From NCBI GenBank assembly GCA_937893835.1, contig CALCSS010000131.1:1-38893 (forward strand): a stretch of 38,893 nucleotides of DNA, given 5' to 3'. The position numbers were made by a program, and so were the translations under genes. Shown piece by piece: positions 15,200 to 22,882 of the stretch (its first letter is position 1; each line of letters starts with the position of its first letter). A model generated the notes under the pieces. The model ran no database searches. It worked only from the letters and a program-made list of their open reading frames with translations, and was not told the DNA's origin. This DNA comes from an uncultured Fidelibacterota bacterium. GTDB lineage: Bacteria; Fidelibacterota; Marinisomatia; Marinisomatales; UBA1611.

Positions 15200-16948
15200 C
15201 TAAAAATTGACTGATATGTATGGTGAGATCAACAATGACCCACCTTTTTTATCGTTCTCATCGGGCCCCGTACCGGGATACCACTTCCAACTGCTTTTTG
15301 GATCATCTCTATCATCCTGGAACTCGATGAAAGAGTTATTGGGATAGAGCGTGCAGTCCATCCCGAGGTTGACCATCCTGTAGACATTATGCTCAAGCCC
15401 AAAGCTAAAGGCCTTGAATCCACTCGCTGATACATTGATCTGAAGATACCCCTTTGACCTCTTGTCATCTGTGACACCCTCTACCTTTGCATAGACCCCG
15501 ATCGCATCTGATCCTGTGACCCGATCGGTGACAGAGACCTGATCATCTAGATTCACATTGCCATGTAAGAACTGTGTAAAGGCCAGCCCCGCTTTCAGGC
15601 GCATGGAGCCATAAGGCTGCGAGACCCTTAGCTCTCTGCCTTTACCACTTCTTGCCCTCACAATACCCGTCGCAGCCCTGACCATCTGCTGGTCCTCAGG
15701 CGAGAGGGACTCAAGGGAGACCGCCATGGTCGTTTCACCGTCCCACTTCAATCTTGCGACGAATGCCCTGTCCTCCTCACTCAGATCCTTGATCTTGAGC
15801 ACCATGGTAAAATTATCCTTTTCACGATTGAGTGTGACCTTCTTCTTGTCACTCTTTTTTAAAGAGGCCTTGACCGTACTGCCCGAGGTGGTGGTCCACT
15901 CTCTTCCCTTCTCGGCCTGCTTGTGGGCCTTTTCATCTTTCTCGACCTGGATCGTTACAACATTACTCTCATCAAGGCCAAGAAAGAGACCATTATATTC
16001 GGCGTCATCCACAGCCCAGGTCCTACTTTTGGCGATCAACTTCTCTGCCTTGGCCTTCTGTTTCTTCTGATCCTTGATCTTTGTTCCGTAATTCGAATCA
16101 ACTTTTCTATTGATCTGAAATGTATTGCTCCAATATAATATGCCGCTGCTGGACGGAAGGACCAGATGCTTGCGGCTGAACATATCTGCCGCGGTATACT
16201 CTTGTCCATCCACATCCATATAATTGACCTGGCCGCCTAGCTTGTGAGTGTCAAACTTGAAACCAAATCCATAGTTTCCCTCCAGAGGATGACCAATTCC
16301 CTTTGAGACCGTCATTGTATTGCCTGGTACGATCAGATAGGAGCTGACTATGTCATTCGACAGCCCCAGCATCAGATTCTCTGAAAGTTGCCTGGAAAGA
16401 CCCAGGTCCGTGAATCCTTGCTCAAGCCTGAACGCCAGGCTCCCACTCTTTTGACGAATGAAGAATTTCATGGCCGTGCTCGCACTGACCTGTGAGTTTG
16501 ACCACCAAAAGGCATCTCTGGCATCCTTGAAGCTCCGCTCCTTGAACACATTGTCAACGGTACTGAATTGCTCAAGCTCTGATAGATCTCTCCGGCTCAC
16601 ATCCTTCCACTTGTACTCTCTGGACATGATGGTACTCAACTGAACTGGGTTCATCTTCTCGACCTCAGGCATGTCGAAGGAGATGTACTGACCCATTTGA
16701 TAGTCTTTTGCCTTTAGCTTCTTCAGTTCGATCTTCTCATCCTCAATGTCCATCTGGACAATGATGGAGAAAGAGGCCTGGATGCTATTCTCCTCGAATT
16801 TATCAACCTCGATCAACCTGTTTATGTAAGCCTCAATGAACTCACTATTTACGATGGGGTCTGCGACCTCCCAGAAAAGGGATTCTTGCCCATGGACCGA
16901 GACCATGAGCAGTGACCCGAGGATAACTTTTTTGATCATTTTAATCAT
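15200..16948 (-). CDS. Outer-membrane-type protein with SHD1 (SLA1-homology)-like modules
   Basis: The start at 16948 (ATGATTAA, overlapping the upstream stop by 8 bp) gives 582 aa beginning with signal peptide MIKMIKKVILGSLLMVSVHGQ. The frame stays open to 16996, but that would place 16 polar residues ahead of the signal. Residues about 20-150 are acidic and helical, family unknown. Residues about 150-270 and 440-582 look like beta-barrel strands, and the protein ends ISPYISVNF, an outer-membrane-type terminus. Between them lie SHD1-like units: SRTWAVDD (about 305) and REWTTTSGS...VTLN...LSEEDRAFVARL (about 347-400), then a partial third (WDGE...LSPEDQQMV). SHD1 domains are known in yeast Sla1 and are frequent in planctomycete secreted proteins, where their role is unclear. 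Its place directly after the GldM-like gene suggests an outer-membrane partner of the motor, a position held by GldN in Bacteroidetes, but no GldN motif is seen. Confidence 0.75.
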   Translation of the reverse strand: MIKMIKKVILGSLLMVSVHGQESLFWEVADPIVNSEFIEAYINRLIEVDKFEENSIQASFSIIVQMDIEDEKIELKKLKAKDYQMGQYISFDMPEVEKMNPVQLSTIMSREYKWKDVSRRDLSELEQFSTVDNVFKERSFKDARDAFWWSNSQVSASTAMKFFIRQKSGSLAFRLEQGFTDLGLSRQLSENLMLGLSNDIVSSYLIVPGNTMTVSKGIGHPLEGNYGFGFKFDTHKLGGQVNYMDVDGQEYTAADMFSRKHLVLPSSSGILYWSNTFQINRKVDSNYGTKIKDQKKQKAKAEKLIAKSRTWAVDDAEYNGLFLGLDESNVVTIQVEKDEKAHKQAEKGREWTTTSGSTVKASLKKSDKKKVTLNREKDNFTMVLKIKDLSEEDRAFVARLKWDGETTMAVSLESLSPEDQQMVRAATGIVRARSGKGRELRVSQPYGSMRLKAGLAFTQFLHGNVNLDDQVSVTDRVTGSDAIGVYAKVEGVTDDKRSKGYLQINVSASGFKAFSFGLEHNVYRMVNLGMDCTLYPNNSFIEFQDDRDDPKSSWKWYPGTGPDENDKKGGSLLISPYISVNF

Positions 16949-18380
16949 AATATTCGAACTCATTATCTGAAACGGTTTCTTTTTTGTATTTATCAACGAC
17001 CTTGATCCTTATCTCGGTCGTCTCACCAAACTGTGGCTCATCCATCTCAAAGCTATACTTGGCCACCCTCCGGTTCCCAATTCTCTTCTCTGGCTGTTCC
17101 TCATCAAGCTTACCGTATATGCCAGACAGAGGGACCACTGCCTTCTTGCCATTCTTATTACCATAGGTCGTCACGGTCAGCAGCATGTTGTTCGTCCCCT
17201 TGCCCATTCTCTTGAACTCCATCTTGGGTGGAGGGACCTTCCTCACCTTCACCTCATGGTTGAGACCCTTGACCGAGTTGCCATCCACAAAGGTCTCGAA
17301 CATCACCTTCCCTCTGCTCTTTGGTTTCAGCTTGGCCTGGTAGGAGTTGTAGGTCTTCGTATTCACCGCAGACCCAGATATCTTGACAGAGATCCTGTCC
17401 CTGTCCACATCCTTGACCCTGCTGTCAAACACGTAGTCCTCTCCTATGAAGATCTCCTTGTCCTCTGATGGTGAACTATACTGCGGATCGACAACGACGA
17501 TCTTGGCAGACGTGATGCTTGAACTTTTATCTCTTTTCCTTAGACCGACCACCTCGACCATCCCGCTGCTTGTGCCCTTACCGGTTATGAACGCACGGGG
17601 CAGACCTGAGACAAGATCCTTGACAAGATCCTTCCCGCTTGCTAGCTCCATGCTGAAATCAGCATCGGAGTTGACCCCACCTACACTGAAGGGGATCTCC
17701 CAGTCAAGTCCTCTGAGCACCGTGTATTTTTCCTTGTCGAACAAGACAAAGAACTCAGACTGTTGTCCGTCCATGTATATCAGGGTCACAGGGGTATCAA
17801 ACTGACGCTTGATGGAGAAACTACCCTCACGCGAGACCTCACTATCGATGATCTTCAATAACTTATCTGTGATCTTATAGTCCCCGAATGCGACGGACCA
17901 TTTGCCGTAGGTGACCGTATCAATGTCCGGGATGAACCTGATCCCCAGGTCGACGTTATAGGGTTGATTTAAATAATTCTCATCGACAGAGCTTAGATCA
18001 ACTCTCGCAACATAACGATTCTCGTCACCCTCATCCTCATAGGGCTCGACCACTACGGAGTCCAGCTCCCAATCATAATCATCATCGACACTTACCTCCT
18101 CGCCCTCGACCTCTATGATGGAGGTAGTGAAACTTGGTGTGAACTCGATCTTCCCTCTCTCATACTGGCCCTCTACATCAAAGAATAGCCTGTAATGATC
18201 TGGGTCCTCGTAATTTGATTCGACATTGTTGATCTCAACAAGGGTCTGGAGTTTATCCTGGGCAACATTCTTCAAGATATCATCCTGCCTGCGCATGTAG
18301 ACCGCCAACTCACCCTCAATGGCAAATAGACTCAGGATCGCTCCTAGATTTATCAAGAAGTAAACTTCTACTTTTTTCAT
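16941..18380 (-). CDS. GldM-like periplasmic rod protein with single N-terminal membrane helix (putative motor subunit)
   Basis: A 479-aa protein. One N-terminal membrane helix (residues about 5-24, VYFLINLGAILSLFAIEGEL) follows MKK, and a long periplasmic part with no cleavage site comes after it, which is the GldM/PorM layout. Around residues 213-270, KYTVLRGLDWEIPFSVGG, 'DFSMELASG' and 'ITGKGTSSGMVEVVG' resemble the start of GldM domain D2 ('NVLYxGVDNPI...GV...ISG'). Two further beta-sandwich-like segments follow (about 290-380 and 385-479). In GldM a helical domain D1 precedes D2. Here residues 40-190 are predicted by eye to be beta-rich and acidic, so D1 appears replaced. It follows the GldL-like gene by 9 bp and overlaps the next gene. 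In characterised systems GldL and GldM form a 5:2 proton-driven rotary motor for type IX secretion and gliding. The family assignment is by motif reading and should be confirmed by profile or structure comparison. Confidence 0.6.
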   Translation of the reverse strand: MKKVEVYFLINLGAILSLFAIEGELAVYMRRQDDILKNVAQDKLQTLVEINNVESNYEDPDHYRLFFDVEGQYERGKIEFTPSFTTSIIEVEGEEVSVDDDYDWELDSVVVEPYEDEGDENRYVARVDLSSVDENYLNQPYNVDLGIRFIPDIDTVTYGKWSVAFGDYKITDKLLKIIDSEVSREGSFSIKRQFDTPVTLIYMDGQQSEFFVLFDKEKYTVLRGLDWEIPFSVGGVNSDADFSMELASGKDLVKDLVSGLPRAFITGKGTSSGMVEVVGLRKRDKSSSITSAKIVVVDPQYSSPSEDKEIFIGEDYVFDSRVKDVDRDRISVKISGSAVNTKTYNSYQAKLKPKSRGKVMFETFVDGNSVKGLNHEVKVRKVPPPKMEFKRMGKGTNNMLLTVTTYGNKNGKKAVVPLSGIYGKLDEEQPEKRIGNRRVAKYSFEMDEPQFGETTEIRIKVVDKYKKETVSDNEFEYYD

Positions 18381-18389
18381 GATCTGAAC

Positions 18390-18791
18390 CTATTTATTTA
18401 TGGCTTTTGAAAGGATCTCGTTCACTTCTTTTTTGATCTCTTCTCGCACTTTACCTTTTGCAAGATTAGATAATCCCTCACCCATTTGAGCCACCTTGAC
18501 CACTGCCTTTGTCAACTCTGAGAGTTCCTTGCCATTCATGTCAGCGACCCCACCTGAGGGAGCGCTATCTCCTCCACCACTATCAGGCCCAAGATTGTAG
18601 ATGCTTTGAGCGTACAGCAGCAAGAGACAGAATTCAAGTATGATGGCGCCAATGGACAAGTAGGTCATCACCCCAACATGATCAGGGTCCAGGGTCGCGA
18701 TTATGGATCTAAATCCAACTATCATGAGCAAGAAAGCAGCACCTCCATATACCATGGCCGTTCTTGCATTCATATCAGATCTGAGTTTCAT
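18390..18791 (-). CDS. GldL-like two-helix inner-membrane protein (putative proton channel of a GldLM-type motor)
   Basis: A 133-aa protein, shorter than GldL (about 200-300 aa). Helix 1 (residues about 12-32) reads TAMVYGGAAFLLMIVGFRSI and helix 2 (about 43-62) reads TYLSIGAIILEFCLLLLYAQ. This fits the GldL pattern VYGxGAAVVIIGA...GLxTEAxIFxxSA. Glu53 lies in helix 2 at the place of the conserved GldL glutamate (E49 in Flavobacterium), which carries protons. The His-Trp-Pro motif after GldL helix 1 is missing; His38 is nearby. A Gly/Ser linker (about 68-80) leads to a short helical, basic cytoplasmic tail (about 85-133). The start has AAGGA eight bases upstream. It is directly followed by the GldM-like gene, as gldL is by gldM. 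Alternative: an unrelated small two-helix protein. The paired order with the GldM-like protein makes the motor reading more likely. Confidence 0.6.
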   Translation of the reverse strand: MKLRSDMNARTAMVYGGAAFLLMIVGFRSIIATLDPDHVGVMTYLSIGAIILEFCLLLLYAQSIYNLGPDSGGGDSAPSGGVADMNGKELSELTKAVVKVAQMGEGLSNLAKGKVREEIKKEVNEILSKAINK

Positions 18792-18816
18792 TTTAATTTC
18801 CTTTATTTATTTATAA

Positions 18817-20172
18817 TTATTCTATTGTAAGCGTTCGTATTGCGGTGGAGGTGTAGCATCCATCACTAATATTGAACGGGATATCATAGCTACCGACATG
18901 ACTCGAGGTTGGTATTGCTGTGATGTTCCCAGAGTTGTCCCATGAGAACCAAGACCAATTCTCGGTCACGTTAAAGTTGATCACATCATTGTTGGGGTCT
19001 TGCCACTCCACGTCAAATTGAAGCGTGTCTCCTGGGGCCATGGTCTCAGGAAAGTTCCCAAGATTGTTGAACTCAGGAGCGTCGTTGGCCAAAAGCTCTA
19101 GGTCAAAGGAGTGCTCTGTTGTCAATGGCCTGCTGGGCCTGTCATCCTCCAGGGTCACGGAGATGGATGTCACTCCCGCATCTCCATTCTCAGGGGCCCT
19201 GACACAAAAGAGCTTACCATTGTCATCGTTGTCAAAGCTCAACCACTCGGCAGACTCTGTTCCCTCGTGCGTGAATGTGACAACCTCAGTACGATTGAAG
19301 TGAGGTTTAGAATTATTTGGGTCACTCCAATTGAGATCGATGATGTCGTCATTGTCATCGTAACAGCCGACCCTTATAGAGCTTGGTATCGAGTTCGTGT
19401 TCGAGAACACTGGGGCCAAATTTTCCCGGACCTCTATGTTGATCTCCTCCTGGACATCGATCTCATCATCGGTGATGGTCAATAAGAATTCATGATTTCC
19501 AACGTCATTGCTCTCTGGTGGGGCTGAAGAACCTATGTTCCCTTCAGAGTCAATGGAGAGCCATCCAGGTAAATTAGAGTCAGAGAGTGATGGATTATCG
19601 CCTTCATCCGTGTCAGTCCATTCTATCCTTGGACTATCATAGTCAACGTACTCGTCTGCATATCTTGGTATTTGATCGAGATTGGTGAAGTACGGGGTCT
19701 CATTCACATTGATCACCTTGATCTTAACGGTAAAGTCACCGTCAAGGTCTGCAGGGCTATCATCGCTCACAAGGATGACCACATCAACCTGCTTTGATCC
19801 GGTAAGTGCCTCAAAATTGATACTGCCATAGGATAGTTCAAGATTTGTGACCCCGGAATTGGAGTTGAGGACAAAATAATTTACTGCCGTACCGTCCATC
19901 TTCTGACTACTGATCGAGTAGGTAAACTCATCATCAGGATTAGGGTCTGTCGCATTCAGGGTGCCAATGGTCAGTCCCGGGGCCGAGTTCTCCTTTAACT
20001 GGCCTTCTTCTTCATCCCCTTCGGGTTTATGCTCGTCAGCCCATTCGATACCACCTCTGGGCGGTTGTGGGTCTAGGTCCTGGTTGTTTCCTGGGTATGT
20101 CAGATCAACCGTCTCACAGCCACTGGAAATCATTATCAGGGATATCAATGTTATTGATAGATGCTTCTTCAT
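18817..20172 (-). CDS. Cadherin/He-PIG-repeat lipoprotein at the head of the GldLM-like genes
   Basis: A 451-aa protein with a lipoprotein signal (KKHLSITLISLIMISSGC); Cys19 is the lipid-modified residue and acidic residues follow. Residues about 60-160 form a cadherin-type domain: 'ENSAPGLTIGTLNATDPNPD', 'INFE', 'INVNETP'. Residues about 165-255, 260-360 and 365-451 are dystroglycan-type cadherin-like or putative Ig domains with the shared pattern 'WxDPNN', 'WLSID...GNI' and 'VGxxEFxxxxxD'. The first domain resembles cadherin domain 1 of the barrel protein three genes downstream, so the two may bind each other or a common partner. It precedes the GldL-like gene by 25 bp. In Bacteroidetes the lipoprotein GldK precedes gldL; here the lipoprotein has an unrelated fold. 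A role as an outer-membrane lipoprotein partner of the motor is inference. Confidence 0.75.
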   Translation of the reverse strand: MKKHLSITLISLIMISSGCETVDLTYPGNNQDLDPQPPRGGIEWADEHKPEGDEEEGQLKENSAPGLTIGTLNATDPNPDDEFTYSISSQKMDGTAVNYFVLNSNSGVTNLELSYGSINFEALTGSKQVDVVILVSDDSPADLDGDFTVKIKVINVNETPYFTNLDQIPRYADEYVDYDSPRIEWTDTDEGDNPSLSDSNLPGWLSIDSEGNIGSSAPPESNDVGNHEFLLTITDDEIDVQEEINIEVRENLAPVFSNTNSIPSSIRVGCYDDNDDIIDLNWSDPNNSKPHFNRTEVVTFTHEGTESAEWLSFDNDDNGKLFCVRAPENGDAGVTSISVTLEDDRPSRPLTTEHSFDLELLANDAPEFNNLGNFPETMAPGDTLQFDVEWQDPNNDVINFNVTENWSWFSWDNSGNITAIPTSSHVGSYDIPFNISDGCYTSTAIRTLTIE

Positions 20173-20260
20173 GATATTTGAACAATGCTCCTTTTGCTCT
20201 ATTTTGAAGTTAAATATTAAATATATATATCTCTTTTACTACTACGCCATTAATACTCAT
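20173..20260 (-). promoter_or_regulatory. AT-rich spacer before the lipoprotein gene, possible operon-internal promoter
   Basis: The 88-bp gap between the regulator stop and the lipoprotein start contains an alternating TA run (near 20221-20231) and AAGGAG lying about 15 bases from the ATG, farther than usual. A promoter here would let the structural genes be expressed separately from the regulator. No terminator is visible. Confidence 0.35.
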
Positions 20261-22048
20261 TTACGGTACTTGTGCACCATTGTACGCAAGGATGAAACTA
20301 TCAAGGCTAACCTCTGTGTCCAAGTTTAATTTTTTTCTCAATCTATAGCGCTTATTTTCCACCGCTCGGACGGAGAGGCCCGTGACCCTCGCGATCTCCT
20401 TTGTGTTCATACTCATCTTCAAGTAGCAACACAGCTTGATGTCCGCGGTACGCAGGCCCGTGTAATGTACGCTCAAACTTTCAACAAATTCGGGATATGC
20501 CAATGAGAATTGCATTTGAAACTGGTCCCAGTCGGCCGAGTCGTCTATCTTGTTCTGTATCCTCTTTCTCAGAGGGTCCAACACCTTGCGATCTGCCTTG
20601 CTATCGATCAATGACATATGATATTCCAGATCCTTGTCTATGGAACTGAGGAGATCATTCTTTGAGACGATGTATGCCGACATCTTTACGAGCTCATCCT
20701 CCTTGCTTCTCAATTCATTTTCTGCTATCTGCCTCTCTTGCTTGTGGAGCAGTCTTTCTTGTGCCCTTGCTCTTTTTTTATTTCTATGGTTGATCACCGC
20801 CATGCCCAATAATACCATCGCAAACCCACCGAAAATGAAGAAGATCGATTCCCTTGACCTTGCCTCCTCCAATGCTCTTCGATTGACATCAAGTTGGAAC
20901 TTATAGTTGAGACTCTCCAATAGCATATCCATCCGATCGGAAGATAGGGATGCCTTTTTTTCAAGTAAGATATCGGCAGTCCCTAGAGCACTTCTATCCA
21001 ATTTATTTATTCTCAATATCTCTATCTTTTTCTCTAATAGGTCTATCTCTAGGACCGAGAGACCATTTAACTCACATATTTCCAGGGCCTTGTCTATCGA
21101 CCCAAGGGCACTGTAGAGGCTGTCCTGCTGTATTTGGATCTCGGACCTTCCAAGATAATGCTTCGCCAGTTGCAGTGGAAGTCTATGCAAGAGCCTCAAA
21201 GCAGATCTTGATTCAGAGTATGCACCATCAAAATTCTTTTGATCGGCATATACCCTCATCCTGAGTGAATGATCATACCCCAAATAACTATTTTTTTTAT
21301 TGACAATGGCCTGACTCACACCATCGCTTGTAGATGAGGGGACATGACTCAACAGAGAGTCCGAGGCCTGGAGTTGTTCCAATGACATTTCATCAAGGCC
21401 CCACTCTGCGTATAGCCCTGCCAGTCTCCCGTGCTGATAGACAACTGACAGTGCCGCACCAGGGAAGGTCGCGCTGGACCCTGTCAGAGACCGCTGAAAG
21501 ACCTTGTACCTAGCAGTACCTCGCCTAACATTCAATGCCTCCTTGTAGTAGACCAGAGCATTGTCATAGTCTTTTAGACCAAACTCCACACTACCAAGGC
21601 AGTTCAATGCGACTGCCTTTCCACTCACGTTATTCGATATTTTTTGGTCTCTCCTACTGAAGATATCCAAGGCGTGAAAATATTTTTCCTTGGCCTCCAA
21701 CCACTTTTTTTGGTGTCTGTAGACATTACCAATAGAGATATCATTCCAAGGATTGATATTTGCGTGGCTTTTTTGCTTTGCATCTAATAGACTCGTCAGG
21801 GAAAGAGAAGGCAGGCCAAGTTCGAGATATATCTCACCTAGAATATGCAGTACCCTTGATTCCAGGTCTCTATCTTCTAGGTCAAGTCCCTCCAATATCT
21901 CACGGGCGTACCTGATCGCCCTATCAGGTGCCTTGGGCCTCAAGGACCTCAAGGAATCCAGCTCGGGATATTTAATAGGACCGTCCTGTGCGACCAGCAT
22001 ATTACCTACCAGTGACAGGCAGAATAATGCTAAGGCTAATTTTTTCAA
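20261..22048 (-). CDS. Membrane-tethered TPR regulator with cytoplasmic LuxR-type HTH
   Basis: A 595-aa protein with TTG start at 22048, preceded by AAGGA; an upstream ATG is out of frame and stops at once. The signal-like N-terminus MKKLALALFCLSLVGNMLVAQ leads to periplasmic TPR-like helical repeats (about 25-390; 'LHILGEIYLELG', 'ALNCLGSVEFGLKDYDNAL'). One membrane helix (about 400-419, SIFFIFGGFAMVLLGMAVIN) is followed by a basic coiled coil (about 420-475). The C-terminal HTH (about 530-580) has LRTADIKLCCYLKM and TKEIARVTGLSVRAVENKRY, a LuxR/GerE-type fold common in Bacteroidetes TPR regulators. It would sense something in the periplasm and bind DNA from the membrane. It is transcribed toward the GldLM-like genes, 88 bp upstream of the first, and diverges from the winged-helix gene. 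A 14-bp palindrome in the shared upstream region is a candidate target. No kinase or receiver domain is seen. Confidence 0.85.
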   Translation of the reverse strand: MKKLALALFCLSLVGNMLVAQDGPIKYPELDSLRSLRPKAPDRAIRYAREILEGLDLEDRDLESRVLHILGEIYLELGLPSLSLTSLLDAKQKSHANINPWNDISIGNVYRHQKKWLEAKEKYFHALDIFSRRDQKISNNVSGKAVALNCLGSVEFGLKDYDNALVYYKEALNVRRGTARYKVFQRSLTGSSATFPGAALSVVYQHGRLAGLYAEWGLDEMSLEQLQASDSLLSHVPSSTSDGVSQAIVNKKNSYLGYDHSLRMRVYADQKNFDGAYSESRSALRLLHRLPLQLAKHYLGRSEIQIQQDSLYSALGSIDKALEICELNGLSVLEIDLLEKKIEILRINKLDRSALGTADILLEKKASLSSDRMDMLLESLNYKFQLDVNRRALEEARSRESIFFIFGGFAMVLLGMAVINHRNKKRARAQERLLHKQERQIAENELRSKEDELVKMSAYIVSKNDLLSSIDKDLEYHMSLIDSKADRKVLDPLRKRIQNKIDDSADWDQFQMQFSLAYPEFVESLSVHYTGLRTADIKLCCYLKMSMNTKEIARVTGLSVRAVENKRYRLRKKLNLDTEVSLDSFILAYNGAQVP

Positions 22049-22088
22049 CCGTACATCCTTTTAATTTTATCTCAAAATGCTAAAAGTG

Positions 22089-22102
22089 ACCACTTGAGTG
22101 GT
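22089..22102. promoter_or_regulatory. Perfect 14-bp palindrome ACCACTTGAGTGGT in a divergent promoter region
   Basis: Two 6-bp arms (ACCACT and AGTGGT) are separated by TG, between the divergent starts at 22048 and 22159. A partial repeat of the right arm (AGTGG) follows immediately. Its size and placement suit a dimeric regulator, either the LuxR-type protein or the adjacent winged-helix-like protein. Confidence 0.5.
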
Positions 22103-22158
22103 AGTGGCGTATTATTTTAACAATAATTCCGGTGCTAATTTAAGCAAGATCAAATACC

Positions 22159-22623
22159 ATGAAAAATATTAAATCAGACCCTAGGATTGTTGCTCGAAGA
22201 GGCATTAACAGCCTCTCATCAAAGGTTTTGGACAGACTTTATCAGGATTATCCTAAGGCGATCACATTGACCAACCTCGCAAAAGATCTAAAATTGAGGG
22301 ATAAATCTGTTCAAGCAGCGGTCAGGAAGATCGTCAACGCTGGAGTACCTATTGAGATGTCCATGAGTAATGATGATGATAGGGCATACAGAGCGGATCC
22401 ATCAGAGCCCATCTCATGGATCATCAAAGAGAAGGAGTCAGCTGAGAGGATGCTGGATCTAATTGGTGAATCACCCCTCAACGGGAATGAAGATGCCAAT
22501 AAAAAGAAAAATATCAATTACCGCATCTATGAGGAGTATGTTGAAACACTCAATGAATTGTTTGATAGATGGACATCATTGAGATTACTTGAGCAATTAG
22601 AAAGCGGAGAAGAGAGTGAGTGA
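22159..22623 (+). CDS. Small winged-helix-like DNA-binding protein, divergent to the regulator
   Basis: A 154-aa protein. Residues about 20-75 read as a winged helix-turn-helix: 'SSKVLDRLYQDYPKAITLTN', then LAKDLKLRDKSVQAAVRKIV as the two HTH helices, then a wing ending 'RAYRADPSE'. This resembles HTH_11/BirA-type repressor N-domains. Residues about 85-154 are charged and helical ('NYRIYEEYVETLNELFDRW'), probably for dimerisation or partner binding. No ligand domain is recognisable. It is the only plus-strand gene in the first 36 kb and shares a 110-bp promoter region with the TPR/LuxR regulator, so local regulation of the motor operon is plausible. The family is not identified precisely. Confidence 0.7.
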   Translation: MKNIKSDPRIVARRGINSLSSKVLDRLYQDYPKAITLTNLAKDLKLRDKSVQAAVRKIVNAGVPIEMSMSNDDDRAYRADPSEPISWIIKEKESAERMLDLIGESPLNGNEDANKKKNINYRIYEEYVETLNELFDRWTSLRLLEQLESGEESE

Positions 22624-22720
22624 TGGCTCAAGAGGTATGGTAAGGCTCATTGCAAGGACAATGATCATCATAGGTATCCTTATCGTGACCTACAATCTCT
22701 ACCAACTATTCATTATTTAG
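22616..22720 (+). CDS. Tiny single-helix membrane protein, translationally coupled
   Basis: A 34-aa frame starts with GTG at 22616, preceded by GGAG six bases upstream, and overlaps the end of the winged-helix gene by 8 bp. An alternative ATG at 22637 gives 27 aa. Residues from about 15 form one hydrophobic helix (TMIIIGILIVTYNLYQLFII), preceded by two arginines, which suits an N-in single-pass membrane peptide. No family is recognised. The overlap and good ribosome site favour translation, but such short frames also arise by chance. Confidence 0.45.
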   Translation: MSDGSRGMVRLIARTMIIIGILIVTYNLYQLFII

Positions 22721-22746
22721 ATGATTATTTATTTATAATACAGTCG

Positions 22747-22829
22747 TACCGCGGAAAGGGCTCGAACCTTCACACCCAAAGGGCACCAGATCCTAAATCT
22801 GGCGTGTCTACCAATTCCACCACCGCGGC
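22747..22829 (-). tRNA. tRNA-Leu, anticodon UAG
   Basis: The minus strand folds as a class II tRNA of 83 nt. The acceptor stem is GCCGCGG / CCGCGGT with discriminator A, and the D-arm contains AATTGGTAGACACG. The anticodon stem is CCAGA/TCTGG with loop TTTAGGA, giving anticodon TAG for CUA leucine codons. A long variable arm follows (TGCCCTTTGGGTGT), then a T-arm with loop TTCGAGC. CCA is not encoded. It lies downstream of the cohesin-module gene. No direct repeat of its 3' end was found elsewhere in the window, so there is no sign of an integrated element here. Confidence 0.95.
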
Positions 22830-22882
22830 ATAGATCAAAAAGTTGTTAATTACTAAACGTCTATAATTTATTTATCCATGGA

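Noticed and set aside
22747..22829. tRNA-Leu as an integration site for an island containing the motor operon
   Set aside because: No copy of the tRNA 3' end, integrase or composition break was found on either side.
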